Source: Kushneria konosiri (GTDB lineage Bacteria > Pseudomonadota > Gammaproteobacteria > Pseudomonadales > Halomonadaceae). Taken from it: a stretch of DNA of 64,000 nucleotides. The stretch spans positions 2,976,001 to 3,040,000 of the forward strand of contig NZ_CP021323.1 of assembly GCF_002155145.1 (NCBI RefSeq), in the 5' to 3' direction. The position numbers and the translations under genes are program-made. Below are positions 48,317 through 58,150 of this stretch, one piece after another (position 1 is the stretch's first letter; each line of letters begins with the position of its first letter). The notes beneath the pieces were generated by a model that saw only the letters and a list, made by a program, of their open reading frames with translations, made no database searches and was not told the DNA's origin.

Positions 48317-49101
48317 GTCAGGCCTTCACTGTCATCATCCCGGCTCGATTTGCCTCGCAGCGTCTACCCGGCAAGCCGCTACTGGAGATTGCCGGCCGTC
48401 CCATGATCGAGCATGTCTGGCAGCGGGCGATGTCTTCCAATGCCGCCAGAGTACTGATTGCCACCGATAGTGAGCAGATTGCCACGGCTGCCCGAGCCTT
48501 TGGAGCAGACGTTGTCATGACACGCGAAGACCATGTCAACGGTACGTCAAGGCTCACGGAGGTCGTCGACAAGCTCGATCTTCGGGATGAGGAGTGCATC
48601 GTCAATGTCCAAGGGGATGAGCCGCTTCTTCCCAGCAGCATGATCGACCGGGTGGCCGAGTCGCTCAAGGGAGACGAGGGTGCGGCCATGGCAACCCTTG
48701 CCGAGCCCATTGCCGACCGGGCCACTCTGATGCGTACCAGCGTGGTCAAGGTGGTATGCAGTCAGAGTGGGCGCGCTCTTTACTTCTCACGTGCCCCCAT
48801 TCCCTGGGACCGTGACCGCTTTGACCTGTCGAATGCTGATGATTCGCATAACATGGATGAGCTGGGACAGGGCTGGCTTCGCCATATCGGCATTTACGCT
48901 TATCGCGCCTCTTTTTTACGCGATTATCAAAACCTTCCAGTCGCACCTGTTGAAGCCTGCGAGCAGCTCGAACAGCTGCGTGCGCTCTATCACGGTTATG
49001 CCATTTCGGTCGCCGTGGCCACCGAGCAATACCCAGCCGGTGTGGATACGCCAGAAGATCTGGAACGGGTGCGTGAACTTCTGCAAAGGAGCTCAGATTG
49101 A
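48313..49101 (+). CDS. kdsB: CMP-Kdo synthetase KdsB
   Basis: 262-residue 3-deoxy-manno-octulosonate cytidylyltransferase, activating Kdo with CTP for attachment to lipid A. Motifs: FTVIIPARFASQRLPGKPLL (CTP-binding start), VQGDEPLLP and the C-terminal GVDTPEDLERV. It overlaps ycaR by four bases and ptp by four bases (TTGA). Its neighbours msbA and lpxK act on the same lipid A pathway. Confidence 0.96.
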   Translation: MSQAFTVIIPARFASQRLPGKPLLEIAGRPMIEHVWQRAMSSNAARVLIATDSEQIATAARAFGADVVMTREDHVNGTSRLTEVVDKLDLRDEECIVNVQGDEPLLPSSMIDRVAESLKGDEGAAMATLAEPIADRATLMRTSVVKVVCSQSGRALYFSRAPIPWDRDRFDLSNADDSHNMDELGQGWLRHIGIYAYRASFLRDYQNLPVAPVEACEQLEQLRALYHGYAISVAVATEQYPAGVDTPEDLERVRELLQRSSD

Positions 49102-49577
49102 TTCGAGTCCTGTTTGTCTGCCTGGGAAACATCTGTCGCTCTCCCATGGCAGAAGGTCTTTTTCGTCAAATGCTACAGAGTAGAGGCCTTGATAGCCGAA
49201 TCGAGGTCGATTCCTGTGGTGTTGGTGATTATCACGCAGGCGAGCCGCCCGATCCCAGAGCCATGCGTGAAGCACATCATCGCGGGGCCGACATTTCCGA
49301 GCTGCGAGGACGTGTCATTCGCTTGAACGATTTTGAGCAGTTTGACTACATCCTCTGTATGGATGAGGACAACCTGCAGGCGCTGCGACGGATGGCGCCG
49401 GAAACTCGCCGCGCGCATGTGGGATTGCTGATGGATTTTGCAGACGAAGGTACTGGCGCGGAAATCGGTGACCCCTATTTCGGCAGCACCGATAACTTCG
49501 GTCGCGTGGCCGATCAGATCGAGGCCGGCTGCCAGGGCCTGCTTGAGCATATCGAGCGTCAGGAAGCATCGGATTGA
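49098..49577 (+). CDS. Low-molecular-weight protein tyrosine phosphatase
   Basis: 159-residue phosphatase with the P-loop VCLGNICRSPMAEG (CX5R) and the distal general-acid motif IGDPYFGSTDNFGRV. It probably dephosphorylates tyrosine kinases of polysaccharide export or other targets; the substrate is unknown. It starts with TTG inside a TTGA overlap with the kdsB stop, with AAAGGA seven bases upstream, and its own stop is in an identical TTGA overlap with murB. Confidence 0.92.
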   Translation: MIRVLFVCLGNICRSPMAEGLFRQMLQSRGLDSRIEVDSCGVGDYHAGEPPDPRAMREAHHRGADISELRGRVIRLNDFEQFDYILCMDEDNLQALRRMAPETRRAHVGLLMDFADEGTGAEIGDPYFGSTDNFGRVADQIEAGCQGLLEHIERQEASD

Positions 49578-50582
49578 AGATGCAGTACGGCATCTCCCTG
49601 AAATCTCACAACACGCTGGGGTTTGAGTCACGGGCTCAGGCGCTCGCCGAAGCAGACTCGCTGCTGTCCCTTCGTCGTATTCTTGCCATAGGACGTCATC
49701 GCTTCAGTCGCGTGATTGCGCTGGGTGGCGGCAGCAATGTTGTCATGAACCCCCACATTGATGGATTGGTCGTGCGTTATACGGGCCAGCGCATCTGGCA
49801 TGAGCCTTTTGGCCAAAACATGGCGCTCTGGCATGTCGAAGCCGGGGTTAACTGGCATGCACTGGTGGAGAAGACTACCCGTGAGGGCTGGTGGGGGATC
49901 GAGAACCTGGCGCTGATTCCGGGCTCGGTAGGGGCCGCACCCATTCAGAATATTGGTGCCTATGGTACCGAAATCGGTGATGTCATCGAGCAAGTGCATA
50001 TCATGCATCTTGAAGATGGTCGTTATGAAATACTCGACCGAGCCCAGTGCGACTTTGGCTATCGGCACAGCGTCTTCAAGACGGCACTGGCCGGAAAGGT
50101 CATGGTGGTTCGAGTGGTGCTGCGCCTTGATCTTGATGGCAGGCCGCGTACCGGATACGGCGATCTTGCTGACCGTCTCCCGTTAAACGCAGGTCCGAAT
50201 GATGTTGCGATCGCCGTAGCCGCCATCCGCCGGGAAAAGTTGCCGGATCCACTGGTGCTGGGCAATGCCGGCAGTTTTTTTTAAAAACCCTGTGGTGCCA
50301 GCAGAACAGGCTGAGGCTTTGATGACCCGCTATTCCTCGATGCCGTGCTGGAAAACCGATCAGGGCGTCAAGCTGGCGGCCGGCTGGATGATCGATCAGT
50401 GTGGCTGGAAGGGATATCGTGACAACCGGGTAGGCGTTCATCAGCAGCAGGCACTGGTGCTGGTACATTACGGCCAGGGGTGCGTCATTGATCTGCTGGA
50501 GCTGGCAAAGCGTATTCGAGCGTCCGTCGAAGCGCGTTTTGGGGTAACGCTCGATATGGAGCCCGGTATCATCGGTCACTGA
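49574..50582 (+). pseudogene. murB: UDP-N-acetylenolpyruvoylglucosamine reductase MurB, frameshifted at a T8 run
   Basis: MurB reduces UDP-GlcNAc-enolpyruvate to UDP-MurNAc with FAD and NADPH. The first frame (49574-50284) carries the FAD-binding half (VIALGGGSNVVMN, LALIPGSVGAAPIQNIGAYG, CDFGYRHSVF) and stops directly after GNAGSFF. The second frame (open from 50265 to 50582) resumes with FFKNPVV and contains LAAGWMIDQCGWKG, HQQQALVLVHY and the terminal LDMEPGI with the catalytic Glu. Removing one T from the T8 run (50275-50282) restores a roughly 336-residue MurB, the normal length. The break is at the catalytic Ser loop, so neither half can work alone. Since MurB is normally essential, a sequencing indel or slippage-mediated recoding is more likely than true loss. 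Start is a TTG in a TTGA overlap, or ATG at 49580. Confidence 0.9.
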
Positions 50583-50610
50583 CAGAGACCTCCCTGTGTT
50601 GGTAGACAAA

Positions 50611-50641
50611 AAAAGGCCCACTCCATTGGAGTGGGCCTTTT
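50611..50641. terminator. Bidirectional terminator between murB and rne
   Basis: Perfect inverted repeat AAAAGGCCCACTCC / GGAGTGGGCCTTTT with loop ATT, flanked by extra A on the left; it lies between convergent stops at 50582 (+) and 50658 (-). Confidence 0.92.
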
Positions 50642-50657
50642 GGGTATTCACCGAACG

Positions 50658-53600
50658 TTATTCATTGGACGTCTGGTTATCCCGCTCACGCTGCTGCTGA
50701 CGACGACGTTCGCGCGGATCATTATGTGCACGACGACGCTGACGCTGCCGAGAAGTCGCTTCGGTGGCAGTGGCTTCACCCTTCTGGGGCGCACTGTCTG
50801 GCGTGGTCACCTTGTCAGCGCTTTTGTCAGCAACGGGGGTTGCTTCACTGGTCGCAGACGCTGCCTTGTCACTACTGCCGGTTACCTCGGCGATCCTGCG
50901 AGCGCTGTCGGCCTTGGCGGCAGCTTCAGTTGTAGCCGGCTTGTCAGTGCCTTTGGCGGCAACATGACTGGCAGCCTGCTCTGAGTCCTGCTTTTCTTCG
51001 GTCGCTTTATGTGGCGGCTTCGATGCAGGCTTTTCGGAGGCCTTGTCACGCGCGGCCACGCTCTGGCGATTGATATCGCGTGCCGGCGCTTCACTGAAAG
51101 CTTTGTCGGTCACGGCAGCCCTGGCGCTCTGGGAAACCAGGTGGGGCTGCTCGCGCGGCGTAGCTTCGCTGGCTGCTGTCGCGTCAACCGGTTTGGCCGG
51201 TTCGGCTTCTTTCTTTTGGGGAGTGGAGGCCGTTTCAGTTGCGGTGCGCTCTTTGCTTTGATCGACCACGGTTGTGGCAGCATTCCCGGGTACTGAAGCT
51301 TCCTTTGACTCGGCTATCGGCTTGTCTGATGTTTTGGAGGCTGTTTCACCGGCTGCCTGGCCACCGGTAATATCAGGCTCTTTGGCCGAAGCCGTCTCAG
51401 CGTTTTTGGCCTGCTGCTCCGTGACAGGTTTTTGGGACGTGTCGGCGCCAGGCTGTGTGGCATCCGCCGCTTTGACGCTGCTCGTTTCCTTCTGATCTGA
51501 AGCCGTTTCAGAAGATGACGGTTCGCGGCCGAAGGTAGCGCTCACCGATTTACGGCCGTTACCGGAAGTGGAAGAGGGTTTGCTGTCAGTCGTGGCTGGC
51601 TTCTCTTCAGTGCTCGACGCCTTCCTTTCAGAAGTGTTCGCAGGCTTTGCCGCAACAGAAGCATCGCTGCCTTGAACTGGTGCTGCCTTCGGCTCGGCGC
51701 TTGCGGGCGTGCTGGACTCCGTCGCCTTTGAACCTGCAGGGTCACTGTTCTCCCGAGCAACGGTTTCAGAGCTGGCGGATGTCGTTGATTGGCTGGCTTC
51801 AGCCTGCAGGCGTTCCTGTTCTGCGACTGCCTCAGGGCTCAGAGCCTGCTTGCGACTGCGCTGACGTGGATTGTTACGAGTACGGCGTGGCTTGCCGTCA
51901 TCGCTTTCCTGCGCCTGAGCGGGCGACTGCTGTGCACGTTGGTCCTGAGCACCTTCTGTTTTAGCGGGAGTAGACGATTCGGGGGCAGATTTTTTGCGTT
52001 CACCCTCGTTACGTGGCTTCTCGGCGCTCTTGTCTGCCGGAGCACTCTGCTGACGCTTGTCACTGCGCTCGGACGTTGCATTATCGCTTTTGGTCGGCGC
52101 TGCATTTTGCTGGCGCTTATCATTGCGATCGGTATTGGCATTGTCTGCCTTGTCCGATGTGCTGCTCTGCTGGCGCTTGTCATGACGAGCGTTGGTATTG
52201 TCACTCTTGTCAGCGTCGCGTGACGGCCGATCACGTCGGTTCTTGTCATCGCGACCCTTGTCGGAAGACGTACGCTTGTCGTTGCGGTTATTCCTGTTTC
52301 CAGTGCTGTCGTCGCGCCTTGTATTATCACGACGGTTGTTGCGCTGCTCGCCACCGCTGTTGGAAGATTTCTGTTCTTCGCGAGTAGTGCTCTCATGACT
52401 GGCCGCCGGAGACTTTTCTTCCCGTATGGCTGGTGTCTGGCGAGAGGTTTCGCTTTTGGGCTGAACGTTGCCTGCTTCCTGCCTGCTGCTTTCTTCGCTG
52501 CCCATCAGGCGGTTGAAGCCTTTCATGAGGCGGCTCAGAAAGCCGGAAGGCGCTTCTTCTGTCGGCGCTGCAGCAGGTTCGGGTGCCGGAGTACGATGTG
52601 CTACAGAACGTACGGCCGCTTCGGTCCGCTTGACGGGTTTGCGATAGGTTTCGCTTTCGTCTTCCGGTGCTTCAAAGTCATCTGACAGCTCAAAGCTTGA
52701 ACGTGCGGCTTCTTCCGGATCGACCTGATCGTCGCGATAGCGCTGAACATCGTAATGCGGAGTCTCGAGTTCAGGCTGTGGCAACAGCATGACGCGGACG
52801 CCCTGGCGACGTTCGATGTCGGCCAGTACGTTGCGCTTTTCATTGAGCAGGTAGGTGGCAACCGGCACCGGCAGCATGGCACGAATCTGGGAGCTGCGAT
52901 CCTTCATTGCCTCTTCTTCGATCAGTCGCATGATCGACAGGGACAGCGAGCGGACATCCCGGATGGTGCCCTGGCCGTTACAGCGGGGGCATACCACACC
53001 GCTGGTTTCGCCCAGTGACGGGCGCAGGCGCTGGCGAGACATTTCCATGAGGCCGAAGCGCGAAATGCGACCAATCTGGACGCGTGCGCGATCAAGCTTC
53101 AGAGCATCCCGAACGCGATTTTCGACTTCGCGCTGGTTGCGGGCAGGGGTCATGTCGATGAAGTCGATAACCACCAGACCGCCGATATCACGCAGGCGCA
53201 ACTGACGGGCGATTTCGTCGGCGGCTTCCAGATTGGTCTGCAGTGCGGTCTCCTCGATATCCCCCCCCTTGGTGGCGCGTGAGGAGTTGATGTCAATGGA
53301 GACCAGGGCTTCGGTGTGGTCAATGACGACGGAGCCGCCTGACGGCAGCTTGACTTCGCGCTCGTAAGCCGTCTCGATCTGGGATTCGATCTGGAAGCGA
53401 GAGAAGAGCGGGACATCATCGTTGTACAGCTTGATCTTTTGCTGATAGGACGGCATGACCTGCTTGACGAAGTTGAGCGCTTCCTCGTGCACGTCGGTAT
53501 GGTCGATCAGCACCTCGCCAATATCCTGGCGCAGGTAGTCGCGCATGGCGCGAATGATGACGTTGGATTCCCGATAGATCAGGAAGGGGGCCGAGCGCTT

Positions 53601-54197
53601 GCCGGCTTCTTCTGTAATGGTTTCCCAGACCTGTACCAGATAATCCAGATCCCACTGCAGCTCTTCGGAAGAGCGGCCGATGCCGGCCGTGCGCACGATC
53701 ACACCCATTTTTTCGGGCATGGTGAGCTGGCTCATGGCTTCTTTCAGCTCTGTACGCTCATCGCCTTCGATACGGCGAGAGATACCACCAGCCCGCGGAT
53801 TGTTGGGCATCAGTACCAGAAAGCGCCCGGCCAGGCTGACAAAGGTGGTCAGTGCTGCGCCCTTGTTGCCGCGTTCTTCCTTGTCAACCTGAACAATGAC
53901 TTCCTGGCCTTCCTTGATCACCTCACGAATATTGGGGCGACCGTTACCCGAGGGCTCCTTTGAAAAATATTCGCGAGAGATCTCCTTGAGCGGCAAAAAG
54001 CCGTGACGATCAGCGCCAAAATCAACAAAGGCAGCTTCAAGACTGGGTTCGACTCGCGTAATGCGGCCGCGATAGATATTGGCCTTTTTTTGTTCTCTCG
54101 CTCCGGATTCGATGTCGAGGTCATAAAGTCTTTGGCCATCGACCAGCGCGACTCTCAGCTCTTCAGGCTGAGTCGCGTTGATAAGCATGCGTTTCAT
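50658..54197 (-). CDS. rne: Ribonuclease E
   Basis: 1179-residue endoribonuclease, core of the RNA degradosome. The catalytic half (residues 1-510) has the S1 domain ([20 protein letters not shown]), the 5'-sensor and RNase H-like parts, the DNase I-like catalytic region ([28 protein letters not shown]-like VVIDFIDM) and the Zn-link CPRCNGQGT near residue 400. After about residue 520 the protein is low-complexity: Arg/Asp/Asn-rich ([16 protein letters not shown]), three tandem 20-residue DKRQQ repeats (about 665-724), and then a long Ala/Ser/Thr/Glu/Lys-rich tail ending in [23 protein letters not shown] at 54197. Confidence 0.95.
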   Translation of the reverse strand: MKRMLINATQPEELRVALVDGQRLYDLDIESGAREQKKANIYRGRITRVEPSLEAAFVDFGADRHGFLPLKEISREYFSKEPSGNGRPNIREVIKEGQEVIVQVDKEERGNKGAALTTFVSLAGRFLVLMPNNPRAGGISRRIEGDERTELKEAMSQLTMPEKMGVIVRTAGIGRSSEELQWDLDYLVQVWETITEEAGKRSAPFLIYRESNVIIRAMRDYLRQDIGEVLIDHTDVHEEALNFVKQVMPSYQQKIKLYNDDVPLFSRFQIESQIETAYEREVKLPSGGSVVIDHTEALVSIDINSSRATKGGDIEETALQTNLEAADEIARQLRLRDIGGLVVIDFIDMTPARNQREVENRVRDALKLDRARVQIGRISRFGLMEMSRQRLRPSLGETSGVVCPRCNGQGTIRDVRSLSLSIMRLIEEEAMKDRSSQIRAMLPVPVATYLLNEKRNVLADIERRQGVRVMLLPQPELETPHYDVQRYRDDQVDPEEAARSSFELSDDFEAPEDESETYRKPVKRTEAAVRSVAHRTPAPEPAAAPTEEAPSGFLSRLMKGFNRLMGSEESSRQEAGNVQPKSETSRQTPAIREEKSPAASHESTTREEQKSSNSGGEQRNNRRDNTRRDDSTGNRNNRNDKRTSSDKGRDDKNRRDRPSRDADKSDNTNARHDKRQQSSTSDKADNANTDRNDKRQQNAAPTKSDNATSERSDKRQQSAPADKSAEKPRNEGERKKSAPESSTPAKTEGAQDQRAQQSPAQAQESDDGKPRRTRNNPRQRSRKQALSPEAVAEQERLQAEASQSTTSASSETVARENSDPAGSKATESSTPASAEPKAAPVQGSDASVAAKPANTSERKASSTEEKPATTDSKPSSTSGNGRKSVSATFGREPSSSETASDQKETSSVKAADATQPGADTSQKPVTEQQAKNAETASAKEPDITGGQAAGETASKTSDKPIAESKEASVPGNAATTVVDQSKERTATETASTPQKKEAEPAKPVDATAASEATPREQPHLVSQSARAAVTDKAFSEAPARDINRQSVAARDKASEKPASKPPHKATEEKQDSEQAASHVAAKGTDKPATTEAAAKADSARRIAEVTGSSDKAASATSEATPVADKSADKVTTPDSAPQKGEATATEATSRQRQRRRAHNDPRERRRQQQRERDNQTSNE
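52026..52202 (-). repeat. Three tandem 20-codon repeats inside rne
   Basis: Encode [39 protein letters not shown] and [20 protein letters not shown]. The DKRQQ core recurs every 19-20 residues within the disordered C-terminal region of RNase E. Confidence 0.85.
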
Positions 54198-54248
54198 ATT
54201 GTCTCACTGACTGAGCGTGCCGCCAGACAAGGCCGTGCCACAGCCACG

Positions 54249-54266
54249 ATCAACCCCTTGGTTGAT
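54249..54266 (-). promoter_or_regulatory. Hairpin in the rne 5' leader
   Basis: 7-bp perfect stem ATCAACC / GGTTGAT with loop AAGG when read on the minus strand. Candidate element for feedback control of rne mRNA; inferred by analogy. Confidence 0.4.
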
Positions 54267-54662
54267 TGCCTGTAGCGCCGGGCATCGGTGCAGCCGAATC
54301 GCGGGCCAGAGTGTTTGTGCTCAGCGCATGTCTACAAGTATGTTTCAATTCCCTGGGCGCCATACAGACGTGCCCTGGAAAGGCTTCATGATCATGTTGA
54401 GTACGTGACAGCCTGAAGACATGTCGCGGCAGCATGGTTGCTTAACCGGTCTTCCAGTAAGGCGGTCACACCTGATGGCCATCAATACGACAGCACCGGC
54501 TTTCGGCACGGAAAATGGTTGATCCCGTGATGCAAAATCCGGGTACTTCAAATACTACCAGGTGCCGGATTGATATCATCCGACGACTGTTCTGTTGCTT
54601 CGGCCTGCGTGTCATCTGATGCAGGCGCTGTCAGGTCTTGCGGACCTTAAGGAAGCCCTTGG

Positions 54663-54691
54663 AATATAACAGTAAACCCTGGTGCCCACAA
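54663..54691 (-). promoter_or_regulatory. Putative rne promoter with extended -10
   Basis: Minus strand TTGTGG (54686-54691), 17-base spacer, TATATT (54663-54668) preceded by TGT (extended -10). Confidence 0.4.
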
Positions 54692-54758
54692 TCGGGGCCA
54701 TTGCTGCGTTATTTCGCTACAATGCCGTCCTTTGCAGCCGTTAAAAAAGGGAAAGAAC

Positions 54759-55697
54759 ATGGTGGAGGGGCGTGGCGTTCAGTGGCTCGACATTGACGAA
54801 CATCATGATGGACAGCGACTGGATAATTTCCTGATTGCCCATCTGAAAGGTGCGCCTCGAACCCTCATTTATCGGATCATTCGCCGCGGTGAAGTGCGCA
54901 TTAATGGTGGGCGTGGCAAAGCAAGTCGTCGGCTCGTCAAGGGGGATCGCCTCAGGGTGCCGCCGCTGCGTTTGACGCCTCAGGAGGCCGTACAGGACAT
55001 CAGCGATAATTTGCGTCATGTTATCGAGCGAAGTGTTCTAAGGGAGACGGCTGACTGGATCGTTTTCAACAAGCCTTCAGGGCTTGCCGTCCATGGGGGC
55101 AGTGGCGTCAAGATAGGGCTTATCGAGGCCCTTCGTCAGATACGCGATGATTTGCCATATCTTGAGCTGGTACACCGGCTGGACCGTGATACGTCAGGAT
55201 GTCTGCTGGTGGCCAAATCACGCGAAGCACTCAATTTTCTCAGCGATGAGCTTCGCGCACATCGCATGCAGAAACATTATCTTGCTCTGGTTGAAGGGCG
55301 CTGGTCCGTTGAGCATCGGGAAGTGGACGCTCCGTTGTTGCGCTTCGAGCTTCCCAGCGGCGAGCGTCGCGTAAGAGTAGAGGCGACCGGCAAGCCCTCA
55401 AGAACCCGTTTCACGCTGATCGAGTCATTGAAGGGTGCTTCCCTGATCGAGGCGGAGCCGGTGACGGGGCGCACCCATCAGATCAGGGTTCATGCCGTTC
55501 ATGCCGGTCATCCGCTGCTGGGAGACAGCAAATACGGCAGTGCAAGCGGTGAGTATCTGGCCAGACAGTGCGAGCTGTCCCGCCTTTTTCTGCATGCCAG
55601 AACGCTTGGGTTCACCGATCCTGCCTCACGACAGCCCGTTACCCTGCACGCGCCTTTGAGCGACGATTTGCAGAGCGTCCTGGCACGCCTGCGCTAG
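54759..55697 (+). CDS. rluC: 23S rRNA pseudouridine synthase RluC
   Basis: 312-residue pseudouridine synthase, in E. coli modifying 23S rRNA U955, U2504 and U2580. An S4 RNA-binding domain (residues 13-75, GQRLDNFLIAHLKGAPRTLI) is followed by the RluA-family catalytic domain with the Asp in HRLDRDTSGCLLVAKS and the segments VTGRTHQIRVHAVHAGHPLL GDSKYG. RluC is the usual gene divergent from rne. The ATG at 54759 is taken because of the purine-rich site just upstream; the in-frame start at 54732 is less likely. Confidence 0.94.
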   Translation: MVEGRGVQWLDIDEHHDGQRLDNFLIAHLKGAPRTLIYRIIRRGEVRINGGRGKASRRLVKGDRLRVPPLRLTPQEAVQDISDNLRHVIERSVLRETADWIVFNKPSGLAVHGGSGVKIGLIEALRQIRDDLPYLELVHRLDRDTSGCLLVAKSREALNFLSDELRAHRMQKHYLALVEGRWSVEHREVDAPLLRFELPSGERRVRVEATGKPSRTRFTLIESLKGASLIEAEPVTGRTHQIRVHAVHAGHPLLGDSKYGSASGEYLARQCELSRLFLHARTLGFTDPASRQPVTLHAPLSDDLQSVLARLR

Positions 55698-55750
55698 TTG
55701 GGTGTCCCTAGACATATTCCCCGGATAGAGACAATAGGAGCAGGGCTGTA

Positions 55751-56443
55751 ATGCGTTATCGTCTGATCATTTTTGACTGGGATGGCACGCTCATGGATTC
55801 GGCGGATCGAATCGTGGGCTGCATGCAGCGTGCTGCGCTCGATATCGGCTGGCCTGCGCTGAGTCGCGAAGCCGTACTCGATATCATTGGCCTTGGTCTA
55901 CCGGAAGCTATTGCTCGATTGTGCCCGGGCATTGATGCCGAGCGAGCCGAGCATCTTCGTCGCTGTTACGCACAACACTTTGTAGCGGCCGAGAAAGAAG
56001 GGCCTGCCCTGCCGTTTTTTGAAGGGGTGGAGGCGGGTATTGCACGATTAAGGTCACTGCCTGATGTCAGGCTTGCCGTGGCGACCGGTAAAAGCCGCCG
56101 AGGGCTGGATCGAATTTTTGCCGAGCGCGGCTGTGGACACTGGTTTGCTGATAGCCGCACCGCCGATCTGACATGCTCAAAACCTGACCCGCTCATGCTG
56201 GTCGAGCTGCTGGAAACCCTTGATGTTGCTGTCGAGGATGCCGTCATGATCGGCGACAGCGTTTACGACATGGGCATGGCGCAGGCGCTGGGTATGGATC
56301 GTGTGGCGGTGACCTGGGGAGTTCACACTGCGCAACAGCTGGGGGATTTTTCGCCCGTGCAGGTGGTGAATGATTTCCATGAGCTGATGCGCTGGCTGGA
56401 GGCATCGGTTTGCCCGCGCACAGGAGTGGGGATGCATGAGTGA
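55751..56443 (+). CDS. HAD-superfamily phosphatase, Gph-like
   Basis: 230-residue HAD hydrolase. Motif I is FDWDGTLMDSADR (nucleophile and acid Asp), motif II the VATGKSRRGLDR segment, motif III SKPDPLM and motif IV MIGDSVYDMGMAQALGM. The helical cap after motif I resembles phosphoglycolate/beta-phosphoglucomutase types, but substrate cannot be told. Position between rluC and sppA is conserved in Pseudomonas. GGAGCAG precedes the ATG; the last eight bases overlap sppA. Confidence 0.88.
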   Translation: MRYRLIIFDWDGTLMDSADRIVGCMQRAALDIGWPALSREAVLDIIGLGLPEAIARLCPGIDAERAEHLRRCYAQHFVAAEKEGPALPFFEGVEAGIARLRSLPDVRLAVATGKSRRGLDRIFAERGCGHWFADSRTADLTCSKPDPLMLVELLETLDVAVEDAVMIGDSVYDMGMAQALGMDRVAVTWGVHTAQQLGDFSPVQVVNDFHELMRWLEASVCPRTGVGMHE

Positions 56444-57446
56444 TCGAAGGGATCAGTGGACGGGGCGTGAGCTGGATGACAGCGTTTCAGCTGCAAAAGA
56501 GCAGCCTCGGGAGGGTGTTGGTCGCGATGCCATGATAGAGCGATGGCTACTTGAAATGGTGCGCGAGCAGCGTCGCAGCCGGCGCTGGAAAATCTTCTTT
56601 CGTTTGCTGTTCTGGAGTTTCTGGATCGTGATCGCCGCAGCTGTCACGTTCATGATGCTCGGTGAGCAGGAGTCGATGACCACCAGAAAGGTTGGGGTGG
56701 TCAGGGTTGAGGGTGTGATCGACAGCCAGTCCCCGGCCAGTGCTGAAAGAGTCATTCGAGGCCTGAACGAGGCCTGGCAGGGGTCGGACACGGCGGTCGT
56801 GCTGGACATCAACAGTCCTGGTGGCTCTCCGGTACAGTCGCAGCGCATCTATGACGAGATTCGCCGACTTCGCAGCACGGGTGACAAGCCCATCATTGCT
56901 GTCATCGAGGATATTGGTGCAAGCGGCGCCTATTATATTGCTTCGGCTGCCGACAACATTTACGCCGCACCGGCCAGTCTCGTGGGCTCCATTGGTGTCA
57001 TCTACTCGGGGTTCGGGCTTGAAGGTGCTATCGATAAGCTGGGCATTGAGCGACGTGTGTTTACGGCGGGGGAGAACAAAAACATGCTTGATCCCTTTCA
57101 GCCTGTCAGCGACGCACAAAAACGCTTCTGGCAGCATGTGCTGGACCAGACTCATGAGCAGTTCATTAACGCCGTCAAGGCCGGCCGTGGTGATCGTCTA
57201 TCAGATGATCCTGCGCTTTTTTCCGGGCTGGTCTGGACGGGCGAAGAGGCCGTGGAAAAGGGGCTGGTGGACGGCCTTAAAAGCGTTGGTGATGTCGCGC
57301 GCGACATGATCGGGAGTGCTGAAACGACGGATTACACCCAAAGCGGTGATCCGCTTGAGCAGATATCGCGCCACCTTGGCCAGATCGCTGCAGAGTATCT
57401 CGGCCTTGACCTTTTCGCAGGCGCGTCGCCCGTGCGCCTGCGTTGA
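56436..57446 (+). CDS. sppA: S49-family signal peptide peptidase SppA
   Basis: 336-residue membrane-anchored serine protease of the short SppA type, degrading released signal peptides. A charged cytoplasmic start (residues 1-45) is followed by one helix (FFRLLFWSFWIVIAAAVTFMML) and the protease domain with LDINSPGGSPVQSQRIYDEI, the nucleophile in GASGAYYIASAADNIYA and a Lys-containing TAGENKNMLDPF segment that should carry the general base. The start overlaps the HAD gene by eight bases. Confidence 0.9.
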   Translation: MSDRRDQWTGRELDDSVSAAKEQPREGVGRDAMIERWLLEMVREQRRSRRWKIFFRLLFWSFWIVIAAAVTFMMLGEQESMTTRKVGVVRVEGVIDSQSPASAERVIRGLNEAWQGSDTAVVLDINSPGGSPVQSQRIYDEIRRLRSTGDKPIIAVIEDIGASGAYYIASAADNIYAAPASLVGSIGVIYSGFGLEGAIDKLGIERRVFTAGENKNMLDPFQPVSDAQKRFWQHVLDQTHEQFINAVKAGRGDRLSDDPALFSGLVWTGEEAVEKGLVDGLKSVGDVARDMIGSAETTDYTQSGDPLEQISRHLGQIAAEYLGLDLFAGASPVRLR

Positions 57447-57471
57447 CGTCCCTTCGTGGCGCCGGCTGCTG

Positions 57472-58059
57472 TCATTCGAGCAGTGGATTGACACCGGCGT
57501 CACGAAGCAGGCGGCACAAGGCAATCATGGGAAGCCCTATCAGTGCGCTCGGGTCGGAAGTATGGACGCCCTCGAACAAGGTGGTTCCGAGTTTCTCCAT
57601 ATAAAAGCCGCCAGCGTTATCGATGGCGGGCTCTTTTGCAAGATAGCCCTCGATCTCATCGGAGCTCAGGTGTCTGACATCAACGCTTGTAAGGTCCACG
57701 AAAGTGTCGCAACGGTGTTGACGGGTATCCAGAACTGCCACGCCTGTCAGAAAATGGATACGCCGGCCTGAAAAGCGCTGGAGCTGTTGACGGGCCCTGT
57801 CGATACTGCCCGGTTTGCCCAGTAGGTCATCATCGATGCTGACCACCTGATCGCTGCCAATGATCAGATGATGTGAATAATACTCGGCCAGTGCCTGCGC
57901 CTTTTCGCGCGAGAGGCGCTCGGCCAGCATACGGGGCGTTTCACCTGCTCTGGAGGTTTCATCAATATCAGGAGAGTGATGTTGAAAGGGCAGGCCGAGA
58001 CGGCCCAGCAGCTCTCGGCGAGAAGGAGAGCCGGAGGCAAGAACAAGCAGGGGCATCAT
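57472..58059 (-). CDS. yceF: Maf-family nucleotide pyrophosphatase, YceF type
   Basis: 195-residue house-cleaning NTP pyrophosphatase; the YceF branch acts on m7GTP in E. coli. It opens LLVLASGSPSRRELLGRLGL, with DIDET, the SREKAQALAE segment and IIGSDQVVSIDD. Convergent with sppA and divergent from yceD, as in many gammaproteobacteria. The start may be MMPLL or one codon later. Confidence 0.92.
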   Translation of the reverse strand: MMPLLVLASGSPSRRELLGRLGLPFQHHSPDIDETSRAGETPRMLAERLSREKAQALAEYYSHHLIIGSDQVVSIDDDLLGKPGSIDRARQQLQRFSGRRIHFLTGVAVLDTRQHRCDTFVDLTSVDVRHLSSDEIEGYLAKEPAIDNAGGFYMEKLGTTLFEGVHTSDPSALIGLPMIALCRLLRDAGVNPLLE

Positions 58060-58150
58060 GGCTCCTGAAACAGTGGGTTTTGAAAGGGCAGCAGGGTAAC
58101 CGTTTTTAATGGTAATAGCGGTTTCGGGTGCCTATTTTGCAACAACTCTT

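Larger units (their letters stand above)
54198..54758. other. Long intergenic region between divergent rne and rluC, including the rne leader
   Basis: 561 bases with no supported gene. On the rne side the predicted promoter at 54663-54691 would give a 5' leader of about 460 bases; the E. coli rne leader (361 nt) is the site of RNase E autoregulation. A perfect hairpin at 54249-54266 (ATCAACC / GGTTGAT, 4-base loop) lies about 50 bases from the rne start. The rluC promoter is not clear to me; AAAAAAGGGAAAG is its ribosome site. Confidence 0.55.
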
